A DNA stretch of 13,988 nucleotides from Bacteriovoracaceae bacterium UBA2428 (GTDB lineage: Bacteria; Bdellovibrionota; UBA2428): contig DDRA01000040.1 in the NCBI GenBank assembly GCA_002343545.1, forward strand, positions 13,003 through 26,990, written 5' to 3'. Of the stretch, positions 1 to 7,670 are shown in pieces. The translations under genes and the position numbers were made by a program. The notes beneath the pieces were generated by a model. That model ran no database searches, was not told where the DNA came from, and was given only the letters and a program-made list of their open reading frames with translations. Position 1 is the stretch's first letter, and each line of letters begins with the position of its first letter.

Positions 1-1
1 C

Positions 2-661
2 CTGGATTCCCGAAGGGCTTGGGTGGCCGCCCTCGTTCCCGTGCTTTGGTCTCTGCGCTTGGGCCTCTATCTTCTCTCGACCCGAGTCCTGAAAGCCAAA
101 GCCGAAGATCGTCGTTACGCTTCCCTCCGCCAACGCGGTTGGGGTAGCCGCCAGTTTTTTGTCTTCTACCAAGTCCAGGCTCTGCTCATTTGGCTTCTCC
201 TGGTCCCGATGGAAGGCGGCCTTAAGGGGGCCACGATCGAGGGCAATCCCTTCTTCGGAGTCGGACTGCTGTGGGGACTGGGCTCGATTCTCGGCGAGGC
301 CCTGGCAGACCGCCAACTCAAAGCCTTTGCTTCGGATCCTTCGAACCGGGGGAAAACGTGCGACCGTGGGCTTTGGCGTTACTCCCGCCATCCCAACTAC
401 TTCTTCGAATGGCTTCATTGGTGGACCTACGTGATTTGGGCGGCCGGGGCCCTCGTCGCCGGCGCCGAGAACGCCGCACTGACCTTTGCGCTCACGCTTC
501 TCGGCCCCGTCGTCATGATGGCGTTTCTCTTCAAGGTCACCGGCATTCGCCCGACCGAAGCGCGCTCGCTCGAGAGCCGATCCGACTACGCGGACTACCA
601 ACGCCGGACGAGTCTCTTCTTCCCCTGGCCCCCCAAATCAACCAAAAGAGGTCACCGATGA
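2..661 (+). CDS. DUF1295 / steroid 5-alpha-reductase-like membrane protein, 5' truncated
   Basis: The reading frame is open to the window edge, so the N-terminus is missing; the GTG at 23 is only an internal codon, because the residues before it (LDSRRAW) continue the family's usual hydrophobic run. The visible part (about 219 residues) has several membrane segments (LWSLRLGLYLL, VQALLIWLLLV, GVGLLWGLGSIL and two near the C-terminus). It carries the family signature GLWRYSRHPNYFFEWLHWW, roughly 100 residues from the end, resembling the nucleotide/cofactor region of steroid reductases and isoprenylcysteine methyltransferases. Full-length members are about 260-300 residues. The substrate is unknown; members often lie in clusters with cyclopropane-fatty-acid-synthase-like enzymes, so a lipid-modifying role is inferred. 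The stop overlaps the next start (ATGA at 658-661), so the two genes are translationally coupled. Confidence 0.85.
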   Translation: MDSRRAWVAALVPVLWSLRLGLYLLSTRVLKAKAEDRRYASLRQRGWGSRQFFVFYQVQALLIWLLLVPMEGGLKGATIEGNPFFGVGLLWGLGSILGEALADRQLKAFASDPSNRGKTCDRGLWRYSRHPNYFFEWLHWWTYVIWAAGALVAGAENAALTFALTLLGPVVMMAFLFKVTGIRPTEARSLESRSDYADYQRRTSLFFPWPPKSTKRGHR

Positions 662-1140
662 AACGTTTCTTAGTCTGCCTTTCCGCCGCCATGCTAAGTT
701 TGGCTCCCATGAAGTCCACCCCGGCCCTCACCCCGAGAGAATTCTTCGAACGACTCAACAAAGATACGATGGAGCTCGTCGAGGAGTTCTACGCCGAGGA
801 CGCCGTCTTCCAGGACCCCGTCGTCTCGCTCAAGGGCCCCGCGGCGATCCGAGCGCACTACGCGTACCAGTACGAGGGAGTGACCTCGATTCGCTGGGAC
901 TTCGAACCCGAGATCGTGCAAGGCGATCGCCGCGTTCTCGTTTGGACGATGCATCTTGCCCACCCTCGCCTCAACGGCGGCCGGGAATACGGCGTGCCCG
1001 GCAACTCCGTTTTCCGCATGGCCAACGGCAAGGTTGTCTACCAGCGCGACTACTTCGACATGGGAGACTTCGTTTACGAGCGAATTCCGGCCATCGGATC
1101 GCTCATCCGCGTCATCAAAGGCCGGATGACGACTCACTAA
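658..1140 (+). CDS. NTF2/SnoaL-like domain protein with N-terminal hydrophobic leader
   Basis: 160 residues. From about residue 25 it matches the nuclear-transport-factor-2-like / SnoaL fold: an N-terminal helix (TPREFFERLNKDT), EEFYAEDAVFQDPV, then strands ending in GNSVFRMANGKVVYQRDYFD and a C-terminal MGDFVYERIPAIGSLIR. This is the small family found beside DUF1295 and fatty-acid-modifying genes; its activity is unknown, and a binding or cyclase/isomerase-like pocket is inferred from the fold only. The ATG at 658 is supported by the ribosome site AGAGGT five bases upstream and by the ATGA overlap with the preceding gene. That start gives about 23 extra residues (MKRFLVCLSAAMLSLAP...) that look like a signal peptide or anchor. 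The alternative ATG at 709 has no clear ribosome site. It ends 3 bp from the convergent tadB-like gene. Confidence 0.8.
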   Translation: MKRFLVCLSAAMLSLAPMKSTPALTPREFFERLNKDTMELVEEFYAEDAVFQDPVVSLKGPAAIRAHYAYQYEGVTSIRWDFEPEIVQGDRRVLVWTMHLAHPRLNGGREYGVPGNSVFRMANGKVVYQRDYFDMGDFVYERIPAIGSLIRVIKGRMTTH

Positions 1141-1143
1141 TCG

Positions 1144-2232
1144 CTAAACGCGGATTTTCACGATCTTCAGAATCACGACGAAGCCGATGGCCTCGAGGAT
1201 GAGGATCGCGAGCAGGATCACCCAGCCGAGCGGCGTCGTGAAGAGCGGCGTCATACGCACGGGATCGATCAGGTAGAGCATCACGCCCAAGCCCCAGGGC
1301 AGCGCGCCCACGATAATGGCCGACATCATGCCCTGCGCGACCATCGCGCCGATCTTGCTCTGCAGCTTCATCCGTTCGCGGATCGTCTGGGCGATCGTGT
1401 CGAAAGTCTCCGAGATGTTGCCGCCCGTTTCGCGCAGGATGTTGACGCTCGTCACGAACATACTCACGTCCTCGGAAGGGATGCGGCGGCCGAGGTTCTC
1501 GAAGGCCTTTTCGAAAGTCAAACCGATGCGGTTCTCGGTCAGGATGAGACGGAACTCTTGGCTGATCGGGTTCGGCATCTCGTCCACGACGATCTGGAGG
1601 GTCTGCGGAACGTTCAGGCCCGACTTCATGCCATTCGACATGAGCGTGAGCGCGTCGACCATCTGGGTCGAGAATTTCTTGATCCGCGCGGGCCGGATCA
1701 TGAAGCTGTACCAAAGGAAGGGCAGGCGCCACGCGAAGTAAAAGAGCATGATCGACGTCACGATCGAGAGCACGATCGGCGGCAGACGCGCGAGGGTCGG
1801 AAGCATGAGAAGGAGAATGCTCAGGATAACGTTGCCGAACATGTGGGCGGCGCGGAGCTTGAGGCCCCGAACCTGCTGCTCGACGGCGGAACCCGGATTC
1901 GCCGCGATGAAGTCCTCGACTCCCTTCGAGTTCATGAATTGGAAGAGGAGCATGCCCACGACGAGGAGCGGTCCCATGAGGAAGAGATCCTTCGACACGA
2001 GGACCCCGACGAAGTTCACGAGCGCGAAGCCCGAGGAGAGGCGGATCTGCTTGGCCCAAACGGCGTCGGCGTCGCCCTCGATGAAGAGGTCCTCGCTAAG
2101 CGCGACGGTGGCCTCGTGGATCTGCTTCATGCCGCGGACCCAGAAAAGGTCGTACCAATAGTCGAAGGTCATGTAGACGCCCAGGAAACCCAGGAATCCG
2201 GCTCCGAGGGTAACGCCCAACACGCCGTCCAT
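1144..2232 (-). CDS. tadB: Tad pilus inner-membrane platform protein, TadB-like (GspF domain)
   Basis: 362 residues. It has an N-terminal membrane helix (GVLGVTLGAGFLGFLGVYM), further membrane segments around residues 65-95 and 120-165, one GspF/T2SF domain (about 175-310), and two C-terminal membrane helices ending IVKIRV. The domain shows typical TadB motifs: MVDALTLMSNGMKSGLNVPQ, DEMPNPISQEF, LGRRIPSEDVSMFV and ILRETGGNISETFD. TadB proteins anchor the pilus motor CpaF in the inner membrane and guide pilin polymerisation. The ATG at 2232 is preferred: GAGG lies six bases upstream and it follows the cpaE-F stop by 8 nt. A TTG at 2244 overlapping that stop would add four residues. It is the last gene of the operon; the usual partner tadC does not follow. 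A long C-terminal match to TadB rather than TadC makes the assignment firm. Confidence 0.9.
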   Translation of the reverse strand: MDGVLGVTLGAGFLGFLGVYMTFDYWYDLFWVRGMKQIHEATVALSEDLFIEGDADAVWAKQIRLSSGFALVNFVGVLVSKDLFLMGPLLVVGMLLFQFMNSKGVEDFIAANPGSAVEQQVRGLKLRAAHMFGNVILSILLLMLPTLARLPPIVLSIVTSIMLFYFAWRLPFLWYSFMIRPARIKKFSTQMVDALTLMSNGMKSGLNVPQTLQIVVDEMPNPISQEFRLILTENRIGLTFEKAFENLGRRIPSEDVSMFVTSVNILRETGGNISETFDTIAQTIRERMKLQSKIGAMVAQGMMSAIIVGALPWGLGVMLYLIDPVRMTPLFTTPLGWVILLAILILEAIGFVVILKIVKIRV

Positions 2233-2238
2233 CGCCGA

Positions 2239-2242
2239 CCTC
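2239..2242 (-). promoter_or_regulatory. Ribosome binding site of tadB
   Basis: GAGG on the minus strand, six bases before the ATG at 2232 and overlapping the stop codon of the upstream cpaE-F gene. Its spacing favours the ATG over the overlapping TTG at 2244. Confidence 0.55.
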
Positions 2243-4481
2243 AAGCCGCCTTAAAGAGACCGCGCGGGAGCTTGATGCCCGTCGCCTCGATCTTGTCGAT
2301 GAACTTGGGGATGAAGCCCGTCGCGACGTGTTTGCCCTTCACCTTGCGCTTCTCGTCGAGGCCGTCCTGCCGGAAGACGAAGATGTCCTGCATCGTGACG
2401 ACTTCGCCTTGCATGCCGGAGACCTCGGTCACGTGGGTGACCCGGCGCGAACCGTCCGAAAGGCGCGACTGCTGCACGATGAGGTGGACGGCGTTCGAGA
2501 TCTGCTCGCGGATCGCCTTCGCGGGCAAGTCCATGCCGGCCATCATGACGAGGGTCTCGAGACGCGCGACGGCGTCGCGCGGGTTGTTCGAGTGGACCGT
2601 GGCCATCGAGCCGTCGTGACCCGTGTTCATAGCCTGGAGCATGTCGAGCGCCTCGCCGGCGCGGACTTCCCCGATGACGATGCGGTCGGGGCGCATCCGG
2701 AGCGTTTGGCGGACGAGGTCGCGAATCGTCACGGCGCCCGTGCCTTCGATGTTGGCGGGCCGCGTTTCGAGGCGTCCGACGTGTTCCTGCACGAGTTGCA
2801 ACTCGGCCGCATCTTCGACGGTCAGGATGCGCTCGGTGGCGGGAATGAAGCTCGACAGCACGTTGAGGAGCGTCGTTTTACCCGAACCCGTACCGCCGCT
2901 GATCAGGACGTTCAGGCGGGCCTCGATGCAGGCGCGCAGGAAGTCCGACATCTCGGGCGTGAAGGTTCCGAACTTGATGAGATCCTCGGGTCCCAGGCGT
3001 TTCTTGGGGAACTTCCGGATCGTGAGCATGGGGCCGTCGAGGGCGAGCGGCGGGATAATTGCGTGCACCCGGCTGCCGTCCACGAGACGCGCGTCGACGT
3101 AGGGCGTCTTCTCGTCGATGCGACGGCCGAGGGGGTTCACGATACGCTCGATGACCGACATGAGCTGAACGTTGCTCGAGAAGGTGACGGGCGACTTCTG
3201 GATGCGCCCGCCTTTTTCGATGAAGATCAGGTCGGCGCGGTTCACCATGATTTCCTTGACGTCGTCGTCGGCGAGCAGGTCCTCCAGGGGACCGAGCACG
3301 AGCGCTTCGTCCAGGATTTCTTTCGTGAGCTTGGCCATCTCCTCGCGGGCTTTCCACGGATGGTCCTCGACGTTCAGGATGTCGGTGACGATCTTGAGGG
3401 CCTTCGCGCGGAGCTCGGCGCGTTTCTCGGCGTCGAGGTTGCGGTCGAGTTGTTCGCGCTTGAGGTCCATGCGCTCGACGAGCTGGGCCTGGATACGGAT
3501 CTTCAGGATGCTCCGCGGGTCGCGCGGCTCCTTGCCCATTTTCGACTGGCCGCCCGGCTCGGGGGCGCCGCCCGCCGCGGCCGGCTTCGCATCGGCGGCC
3601 GGCACGGGCCGGGGCGCGCGCTGAACCTGGGCGAGGGTATCGAGCACCCGCTTCTCGAGCAGGACCCGGCTCAAGCCGTAGAGCGCCTTGGTCGCGGGCG
3701 ATCCCGGCGCCGAGGCCACCATGGGCACGCCCTTGGAGAGCGCCGCCTGCGCGGAAGCCGCGTCCTCGGGGATCACCGCGACGACTTGGCGCTTGAGGTT
3801 CTGTTCGATGAACTGCGGCGTATAGGGCGTGCCGCCCGTCGGCATCTTGTTCAGGACGACCTTCACCATGTCCGGCGGCACGAGCAGCGTCTGTAGCCGA
3901 TCGAGCACGCGGCGGGTCTGGTTGAGGACGAGGATCTCGGGGTTCGTCACGACGAGGATCATCGTCGCGAGATCGATCGCCTTGAGGATGGGCCCCTCGA
4001 GACGGCTGCCGCAGTCGATGATCGTCACCGGGTAAGTCCGGCGCACGAGCTTGAGCGCGAGATCCATCTTGTCTTCTTCGACGGAGAGGAGCTTGTCGGG
4101 GTTCGCGCTCATTTGGAGAACGTTCAGGACGGGACCGCCCGCCGGACCCGCCGGGACCTGGGTCAGGAAGCTGCGGAGCGCGGCGCTGTCGCGGAGTTTG
4201 CCCGCCAGCAAGTCGTCGCCGTAGCCTTTGACCTGCTTCACGCCCAAGATCAGGCTCAGGTCGCCGGAGCCCTGCGGATCCATGTCGATGAGCGCGGGGC
4301 CGTTCTTGGCGTCGGCCGCCATCGCGAGCGCGAAGTTGCCCGCGAAGACGGACTTGCCGACGCCGCCCTTCCCGCCCACGACCGCGATGACGTGGCCTTG
4401 GGGCGCGGCCGCGGCGGCCGTCGGCGACGGCGATCCGGCGGCGGGGGGCGGAACGGCTCGAAGCGGAGGTTGTTGGCTCAT
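2241..4481 (-). CDS. cpaF: CpaE-CpaF fusion: MinD/ParA-type ATPase joined to Tad secretion motor ATPase
   Basis: 746 residues containing two ATPases. Residues 30-285 are a MinD/ParA-like (CpaE) domain with deviant Walker A GGKGGVGKS (36-44), ALIDMDPQGSGD (64-73) and VTIIDCGSRLEG (152-163); the receiver-like N-terminus of Caulobacter CpaE is absent. A Pro/Ala-rich linker (about 287-325) leads to a complete CpaF/TadA motor: helical N-domain 325-440, Walker A GGTGSGKTT (529-537), acidic box RILTVEDAAEL, Walker B region RIVIGEVRAGEALDML (600-615) and His box GHDGSMATVH (621-630). CpaF hydrolyses ATP to drive Flp pilin assembly through TadB; CpaE localises the machine. These are normally separate genes, so the fusion fixes them 1:1. 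The frame is continuous with no sign of a lost stop, and all motifs are intact. It starts at ATG 4481, 4 nt after cpaC ends. An automated pipeline may name only the CpaF half. Confidence 0.93.
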   Translation of the reverse strand: MSQQPPLRAVPPPAAGSPSPTAAAAAPQGHVIAVVGGKGGVGKSVFAGNFALAMAADAKNGPALIDMDPQGSGDLSLILGVKQVKGYGDDLLAGKLRDSAALRSFLTQVPAGPAGGPVLNVLQMSANPDKLLSVEEDKMDLALKLVRRTYPVTIIDCGSRLEGPILKAIDLATMILVVTNPEILVLNQTRRVLDRLQTLLVPPDMVKVVLNKMPTGGTPYTPQFIEQNLKRQVVAVIPEDAASAQAALSKGVPMVASAPGSPATKALYGLSRVLLEKRVLDTLAQVQRAPRPVPAADAKPAAAGGAPEPGGQSKMGKEPRDPRSILKIRIQAQLVERMDLKREQLDRNLDAEKRAELRAKALKIVTDILNVEDHPWKAREEMAKLTKEILDEALVLGPLEDLLADDDVKEIMVNRADLIFIEKGGRIQKSPVTFSSNVQLMSVIERIVNPLGRRIDEKTPYVDARLVDGSRVHAIIPPLALDGPMLTIRKFPKKRLGPEDLIKFGTFTPEMSDFLRACIEARLNVLISGGTGSGKTTLLNVLSSFIPATERILTVEDAAELQLVQEHVGRLETRPANIEGTGAVTIRDLVRQTLRMRPDRIVIGEVRAGEALDMLQAMNTGHDGSMATVHSNNPRDAVARLETLVMMAGMDLPAKAIREQISNAVHLIVQQSRLSDGSRRVTHVTEVSGMQGEVVTMQDIFVFRQDGLDEKRKVKGKHVATGFIPKFIDKIEATGIKLPRGLFKAA

Positions 4482-4485
4482 GCCG

Positions 4486-6246
4486 TTACTTCCTCAGACG
4501 GAACTTGCGCTTGAGGCGTTCCGTGCCTTCCGAAGGGGAGCGAATTTTCTCGGGGGTGATGAAAACGATGAACTGCTCCTTGCTGTCCAAGTAGTCGTGC
4601 TTCTTGTCGAGCGAGAAGAGCGAGAAAGTGTTCCCGGCCTCGGCGGAAGGCTTGCGGCCGTTCGAGATCTGCTTGCGCTCCGACACGAGCCCGCCGAGCG
4701 CGGCGCTTTCGCCGTCGCCCACGACGAGACTCGTCTTGACCTCGTTCGATACGGTGCCCGACTGCTGACCCGCGCCGCCGCCGCTTCCGCGGAGCTCGGC
4801 CTGGGTCGCGAGGACGTCGAGGTTGAGCTTGTCGGAACCCGCCACGGATTTCACGCGCAGGGAGACCTGCGTGCGGACTTCCTGGAACTGCAGCTGCTCG
4901 TTCCCCTGCGCGTCGCGGAGGGTGTACGGGATCTGGATGACTTCGCTGATCTTGGCTTCGGGCGGCGCGCCGTCGCCCCGCTGCGCGTCCGCGCCGTCGC
5001 GCACGAGGAGGTGCGCCGACTTCAGGATGCGGGCGTGGCCGTTCGAGCTCGCGGAATGGAGTTTGGGAAAGAGGCTCGAGAGCGTGGCGGTGAAGCTGCC
5101 CACGAAGCGCCCGAGGTCCGTGCTGTAGGCAGCTTCGGCCGAAGCGCCGATGGTCGGCGCCCAGCTGAACTCGAAGTTCTTCATGAACTCGCGGTTGAGC
5201 TTCACGAAGTCCACGCGCACGGAGACGATGGGATCCGGCTCGGAAGGCTGCTGGGCGCGGATACGCACCATCTGCACGCAATCCGACCCGATACCTTCCG
5301 GAGGCTTGGGCCCCTTGGAGAGGTAGTACTTCTCTTGGAGAAAACTCTTACAGATGACCTCGGCCGCCTGGCGGTCGCCCTGCTTGTCGACGAGGCCTTC
5401 CAGGAAGAAGCGGCCGTTCACGACGCGAACCGTGATCTCCTTGGGCCGATCCTTGCCGCCCGCGATGGATTCCTCCATCTTGCGCGCGAGGAGCTTCTGC
5501 GAAACCGGCGAGATCTCGGCGAGGCTCAAGACCTTGCCCTGGTAACGCGGAACCGAGAGGACCGTCTCGAGCCGACGGAGCTCGGAGGGCACGAGGATCT
5601 TGCCGTCGACGACGACTTGCGTGCCGACGATACGAATCTCGATGCCTTCGATATCGCCGATGAGGCCTTGGAGCTCCTGCATCATCGTGAGGATATCGTC
5701 CGTCGTCACGGTGATGCGGTAGACACGCAGAAGCTCGCCGAGGACCGGCGGGGCATCCGCCGCCTGGGCGCGGTTGTCGTACCAAAGGATCTGGGTCGAC
5801 CCGACCTGGTCGCTCGCCGTGACCCGACAGCCGTTCGAGCTGCCGTCGCGCACCGAGTTCACGATGAGCCCGACCTGGGAAACGCGGATGGGGAGCTGGT
5901 CGAGACGCTCCGGGCAAGGCTTGCCGGGCGGGATCGTGTGCACGTCCAGCACCGTCGTCTTGCCCTTGGTCATGAAGATGTCGCGAAAGCCGTGCTTCGG
6001 ACGCAGAACGGCGTCATCGCGGCGCACGGATTCGATTTCGCGGAAAGTCGTGTTCGGGATCGCGCCGAGCAGATCGGTTTCCTTGCCGTCGAGCAAAGCG
6101 GGCTTTTGCGAGGGCGGACGCGACGCCGACGCCGGATCACGCCCGCCGTCCTGCGCCCGCGAAGAGGAAACCACGGCGAACGACAGCCAAAGCGCCGCGC
6201 CGAGGAATCCCTTCACGCCCTTGGAAAACAATTCACTTCGGGCCAA
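4486..6246 (-). CDS. cpaC: Tad/Flp pilus outer-membrane secretin CpaC/RcpA-like
   Basis: 586 residues. The N-terminal signal peptide (FLGAALWLSFAVVSSSRAQD, cleavage likely after Ala31) sends it to the periplasm. After a low-complexity stretch come a pilus-secretin N-domain, one BON-like segment near 176-235 (TTDDILTMMQELQGLIGDIE) and another near 271-303 (ITVRVVNGRFFLEGLVDKQG), and the secretin beta-domain at about 338-566. That domain closes with the hallmark LVVGDGESAALGGLVSERK (507-525) and FIVFITPEKI (559-568). Such proteins form a ring through which Flp pili exit the outer membrane. The best start is TTG at 6246: GGGAGG lies five bases upstream, although inside the end of cpaB, giving a 14-nt overlap. 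A GTG at 6216 would begin closer to the signal peptide but has a ribosome site only two bases away. Four cysteines precede or lie between the N-domains (C111, C140, C299, C323), unusual for the family but not diagnostic. Confidence 0.9.
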   Translation of the reverse strand: MARSELFSKGVKGFLGAALWLSFAVVSSSRAQDGGRDPASASRPPSQKPALLDGKETDLLGAIPNTTFREIESVRRDDAVLRPKHGFRDIFMTKGKTTVLDVHTIPPGKPCPERLDQLPIRVSQVGLIVNSVRDGSSNGCRVTASDQVGSTQILWYDNRAQAADAPPVLGELLRVYRITVTTDDILTMMQELQGLIGDIEGIEIRIVGTQVVVDGKILVPSELRRLETVLSVPRYQGKVLSLAEISPVSQKLLARKMEESIAGGKDRPKEITVRVVNGRFFLEGLVDKQGDRQAAEVICKSFLQEKYYLSKGPKPPEGIGSDCVQMVRIRAQQPSEPDPIVSVRVDFVKLNREFMKNFEFSWAPTIGASAEAAYSTDLGRFVGSFTATLSSLFPKLHSASSNGHARILKSAHLLVRDGADAQRGDGAPPEAKISEVIQIPYTLRDAQGNEQLQFQEVRTQVSLRVKSVAGSDKLNLDVLATQAELRGSGGGAGQQSGTVSNEVKTSLVVGDGESAALGGLVSERKQISNGRKPSAEAGNTFSLFSLDKKHDYLDSKEQFIVFITPEKIRSPSEGTERLKRKFRLRK

Positions 6247-7147
6247 TGCCGCCTCCCATCGCCGGAACCATCGTTCCGGTCATCGGATTGAAGATCATGC
6301 GGGGCGGAGGCGGAGGCGCCGCGACGACGGGAGCCGCCGCCGGGATTCTCATGCGGCGCTCGATCTCGGCCTTCTTCGAGTTCTGACCGAGCACTTCGTC
6401 GACGGTCGTCGTGGGCACCGGCTGGACGACGCGGTCGACCGGATTGCGCAAAGTCGAAAAGATGTCGGTGCCCGACGACACGAGGTAGATGAGCGACTGG
6501 GCCTCGAGGGGCGTGACCTCGACGGTGATCGTCGCGAAGCCGCGCGAGCCGCGCAGGCTCTTGGCGCGACGGCCGCCGGAGATGGGATCTTCCTCGAAGA
6601 CCTGCGGAATGTTGTTCTGGATCATCTCTCCGACGGCGATGATCTGCACGTCCTGCAGGATCGTCTTGATCTCGGAGCCGCGCTTGCCGGCCGCGTCTTC
6701 GTAGGTCACGTTCGCGATGAGGTCCACGCGGTCGCCCGGACGCACGAGGCGGTTCACGCCCGTCGTGTCCGAGATCGGAATCGCGATCCCGCGCTTGGAC
6801 ACGGCGACTTGGGTCGCGAGACCGGTTTCGCCGCCCTTCAGCAGCACCTTGGAAAGCGGGACTTGCTCGCCCGCCTTGAACGGCGCGGCCGCGATCGTAC
6901 CTTCGTAGACGTTCGGGTCGAACTGGACGCCCGGTTGCACGAAGCGTTTCGGGACGCGCTTCGTCTCGAGAACTTTGGTCGAGATCTCTTGCATCTCGTT
7001 GATGTCTTCGCGCGCGACCACGACGGTCACTTCTTCGCCGAACTCATCGCGGATCTGCTTCTTCTCGGAGTCCACGTAAAGGAAAACGAGAAGCATGGCG
7101 AGGCCCGCGAAGACGAGACTGATACCGAAGGCTTTGGACTGGTTCAT
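6233..7147 (-). CDS. cpaB: Flp pilus assembly protein CpaB/RcpC
   Basis: 304 residues. An N-terminal membrane anchor (residues 7-25, GISLVFAGLAMLLVFLYV) is followed by a SAF domain (about 40-103: VTVVVAREDINEMQEIS, PFKAGEQVPLSKVL). The CpaB/RcpC region follows (about 110-235), with RGIAIPISDTTGVNRLVRPGDRVDLI and VTPLEAQSLIYLVSSG. CpaB sits in the periplasm, helps the secretin assemble, and may bind peptidoglycan through the SAF domain. The C-terminus is Ala/Pro-rich (PAAAPVVAAPPPPPRM) and ends in a Gly-rich tail. The ATG at 7147 has AAGG eight bases upstream. It lies 64 nt after the preceding TadE-like gene and overlaps cpaC by 14 nt, as expected for a co-translated pair. Confidence 0.94.
   Translation of the reverse strand: MNQSKAFGISLVFAGLAMLLVFLYVDSEKKQIRDEFGEEVTVVVAREDINEMQEISTKVLETKRVPKRFVQPGVQFDPNVYEGTIAAAPFKAGEQVPLSKVLLKGGETGLATQVAVSKRGIAIPISDTTGVNRLVRPGDRVDLIANVTYEDAAGKRGSEIKTILQDVQIIAVGEMIQNNIPQVFEEDPISGGRRAKSLRGSRGFATITVEVTPLEAQSLIYLVSSGTDIFSTLRNPVDRVVQPVPTTTVDEVLGQNSKKAEIERRMRIPAAAPVVAAPPPPPRMIFNPMTGTMVPAMGGGIGPK
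6252..6257 (-). promoter_or_regulatory. Ribosome binding site supporting the TTG start of cpaC
   Basis: GGGAGG on the minus strand, five bases before TTG 6246 and inside the last codons of cpaB (the Gly-rich tail). It is the best-spaced site for any possible cpaC start, but as it also encodes glycines it could be coincidental. Confidence 0.45.
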
Positions 7148-7211
7148 AAAGTCGGCCTTACGCTCCTCTCATTCCTATCGGCCATCCGGGCGGGACCCTT
7201 GAGGCTGCGCG

Positions 7212-7670
7212 CTAAGGTCCGCAGGCCGCCGCCACGCGCTGTCCCAAAGCGCCGCGGTACACCACGCTCGAGGTCGAGAACGGAACTTTGACGAGGTCCC
7301 CCATACCGTAGACCCCCGAAAGGGAGACTTCCGTCGTCGGCTCGTGCGGAACGATGCGAAAGCAAACGTTCTCGTTCGACACGAAGGCGTTCGCGCTGGC
7401 CTGGATGCCGGCCACGCTCCGCTCCCCAGACGCCGCGTACTGGACGGGGAGCTCGCCGCCGCTCTGCTCGGTCGGCGTCGTGAGCGTGCCCGAGTTCGCG
7501 ATCTTCGCGAAGGCAAGGTTGCGCACGACCTCCTGGCGAAGCGTCGCGTGGCGGAGCGTGCGGAAATAGGTCATGGCCGCCGTCGTCACGAGGAGAAAGA
7601 TCAGGACGGCCGGCAACAGCTCGACAACGGCCTGACCGCGACGGCTCGAAACCGAGCGACGACTCAACAT
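7212..7670 (-). CDS. TadE-like minor pilin with C-terminal cysteine
   Basis: 152 residues. A short basic leader (MLSRRSVSSRR) is followed by G12-QAVVE, the prepilin-type cleavage signature with Glu at mature position 5, then a hydrophobic helix (LLPAVLIFLLVTTAAMTYF). This is the TadE/TadF pseudopilin arrangement; family members are processed by TadV and are needed for Flp pilus formation. The remaining 110 residues are a soluble domain of unknown fold with exactly two cysteines, one mid-domain (ENVCFRI) and one two residues from the end (AACGP), likely a disulfide after export. The sixth mature residue is Leu instead of the usual Tyr or Phe. ATG 7670 overlaps the end of the upstream gene by 7 nt. 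Confidence 0.8.
   Translation of the reverse strand: MLSRRSVSSRRGQAVVELLPAVLIFLLVTTAAMTYFRTLRHATLRQEVVRNLAFAKIANSGTLTTPTEQSGGELPVQYAASGERSVAGIQASANAFVSNENVCFRIVPHEPTTEVSLSGVYGMGDLVKVPFSTSSVVYRGALGQRVAAACGP

Noticed and set aside
4228..6291. A 687-codon plus-strand open frame opposite cpaC, and similar long frames at 2328-3896, 5774-7291 and 1558-2619
   Set aside because: They lie antisense to strongly recognisable Tad genes, are rich in Arg/Asp/His/Glu and lack any family motif. They arise because high GC at third codon positions removes stops from the complementary frame.
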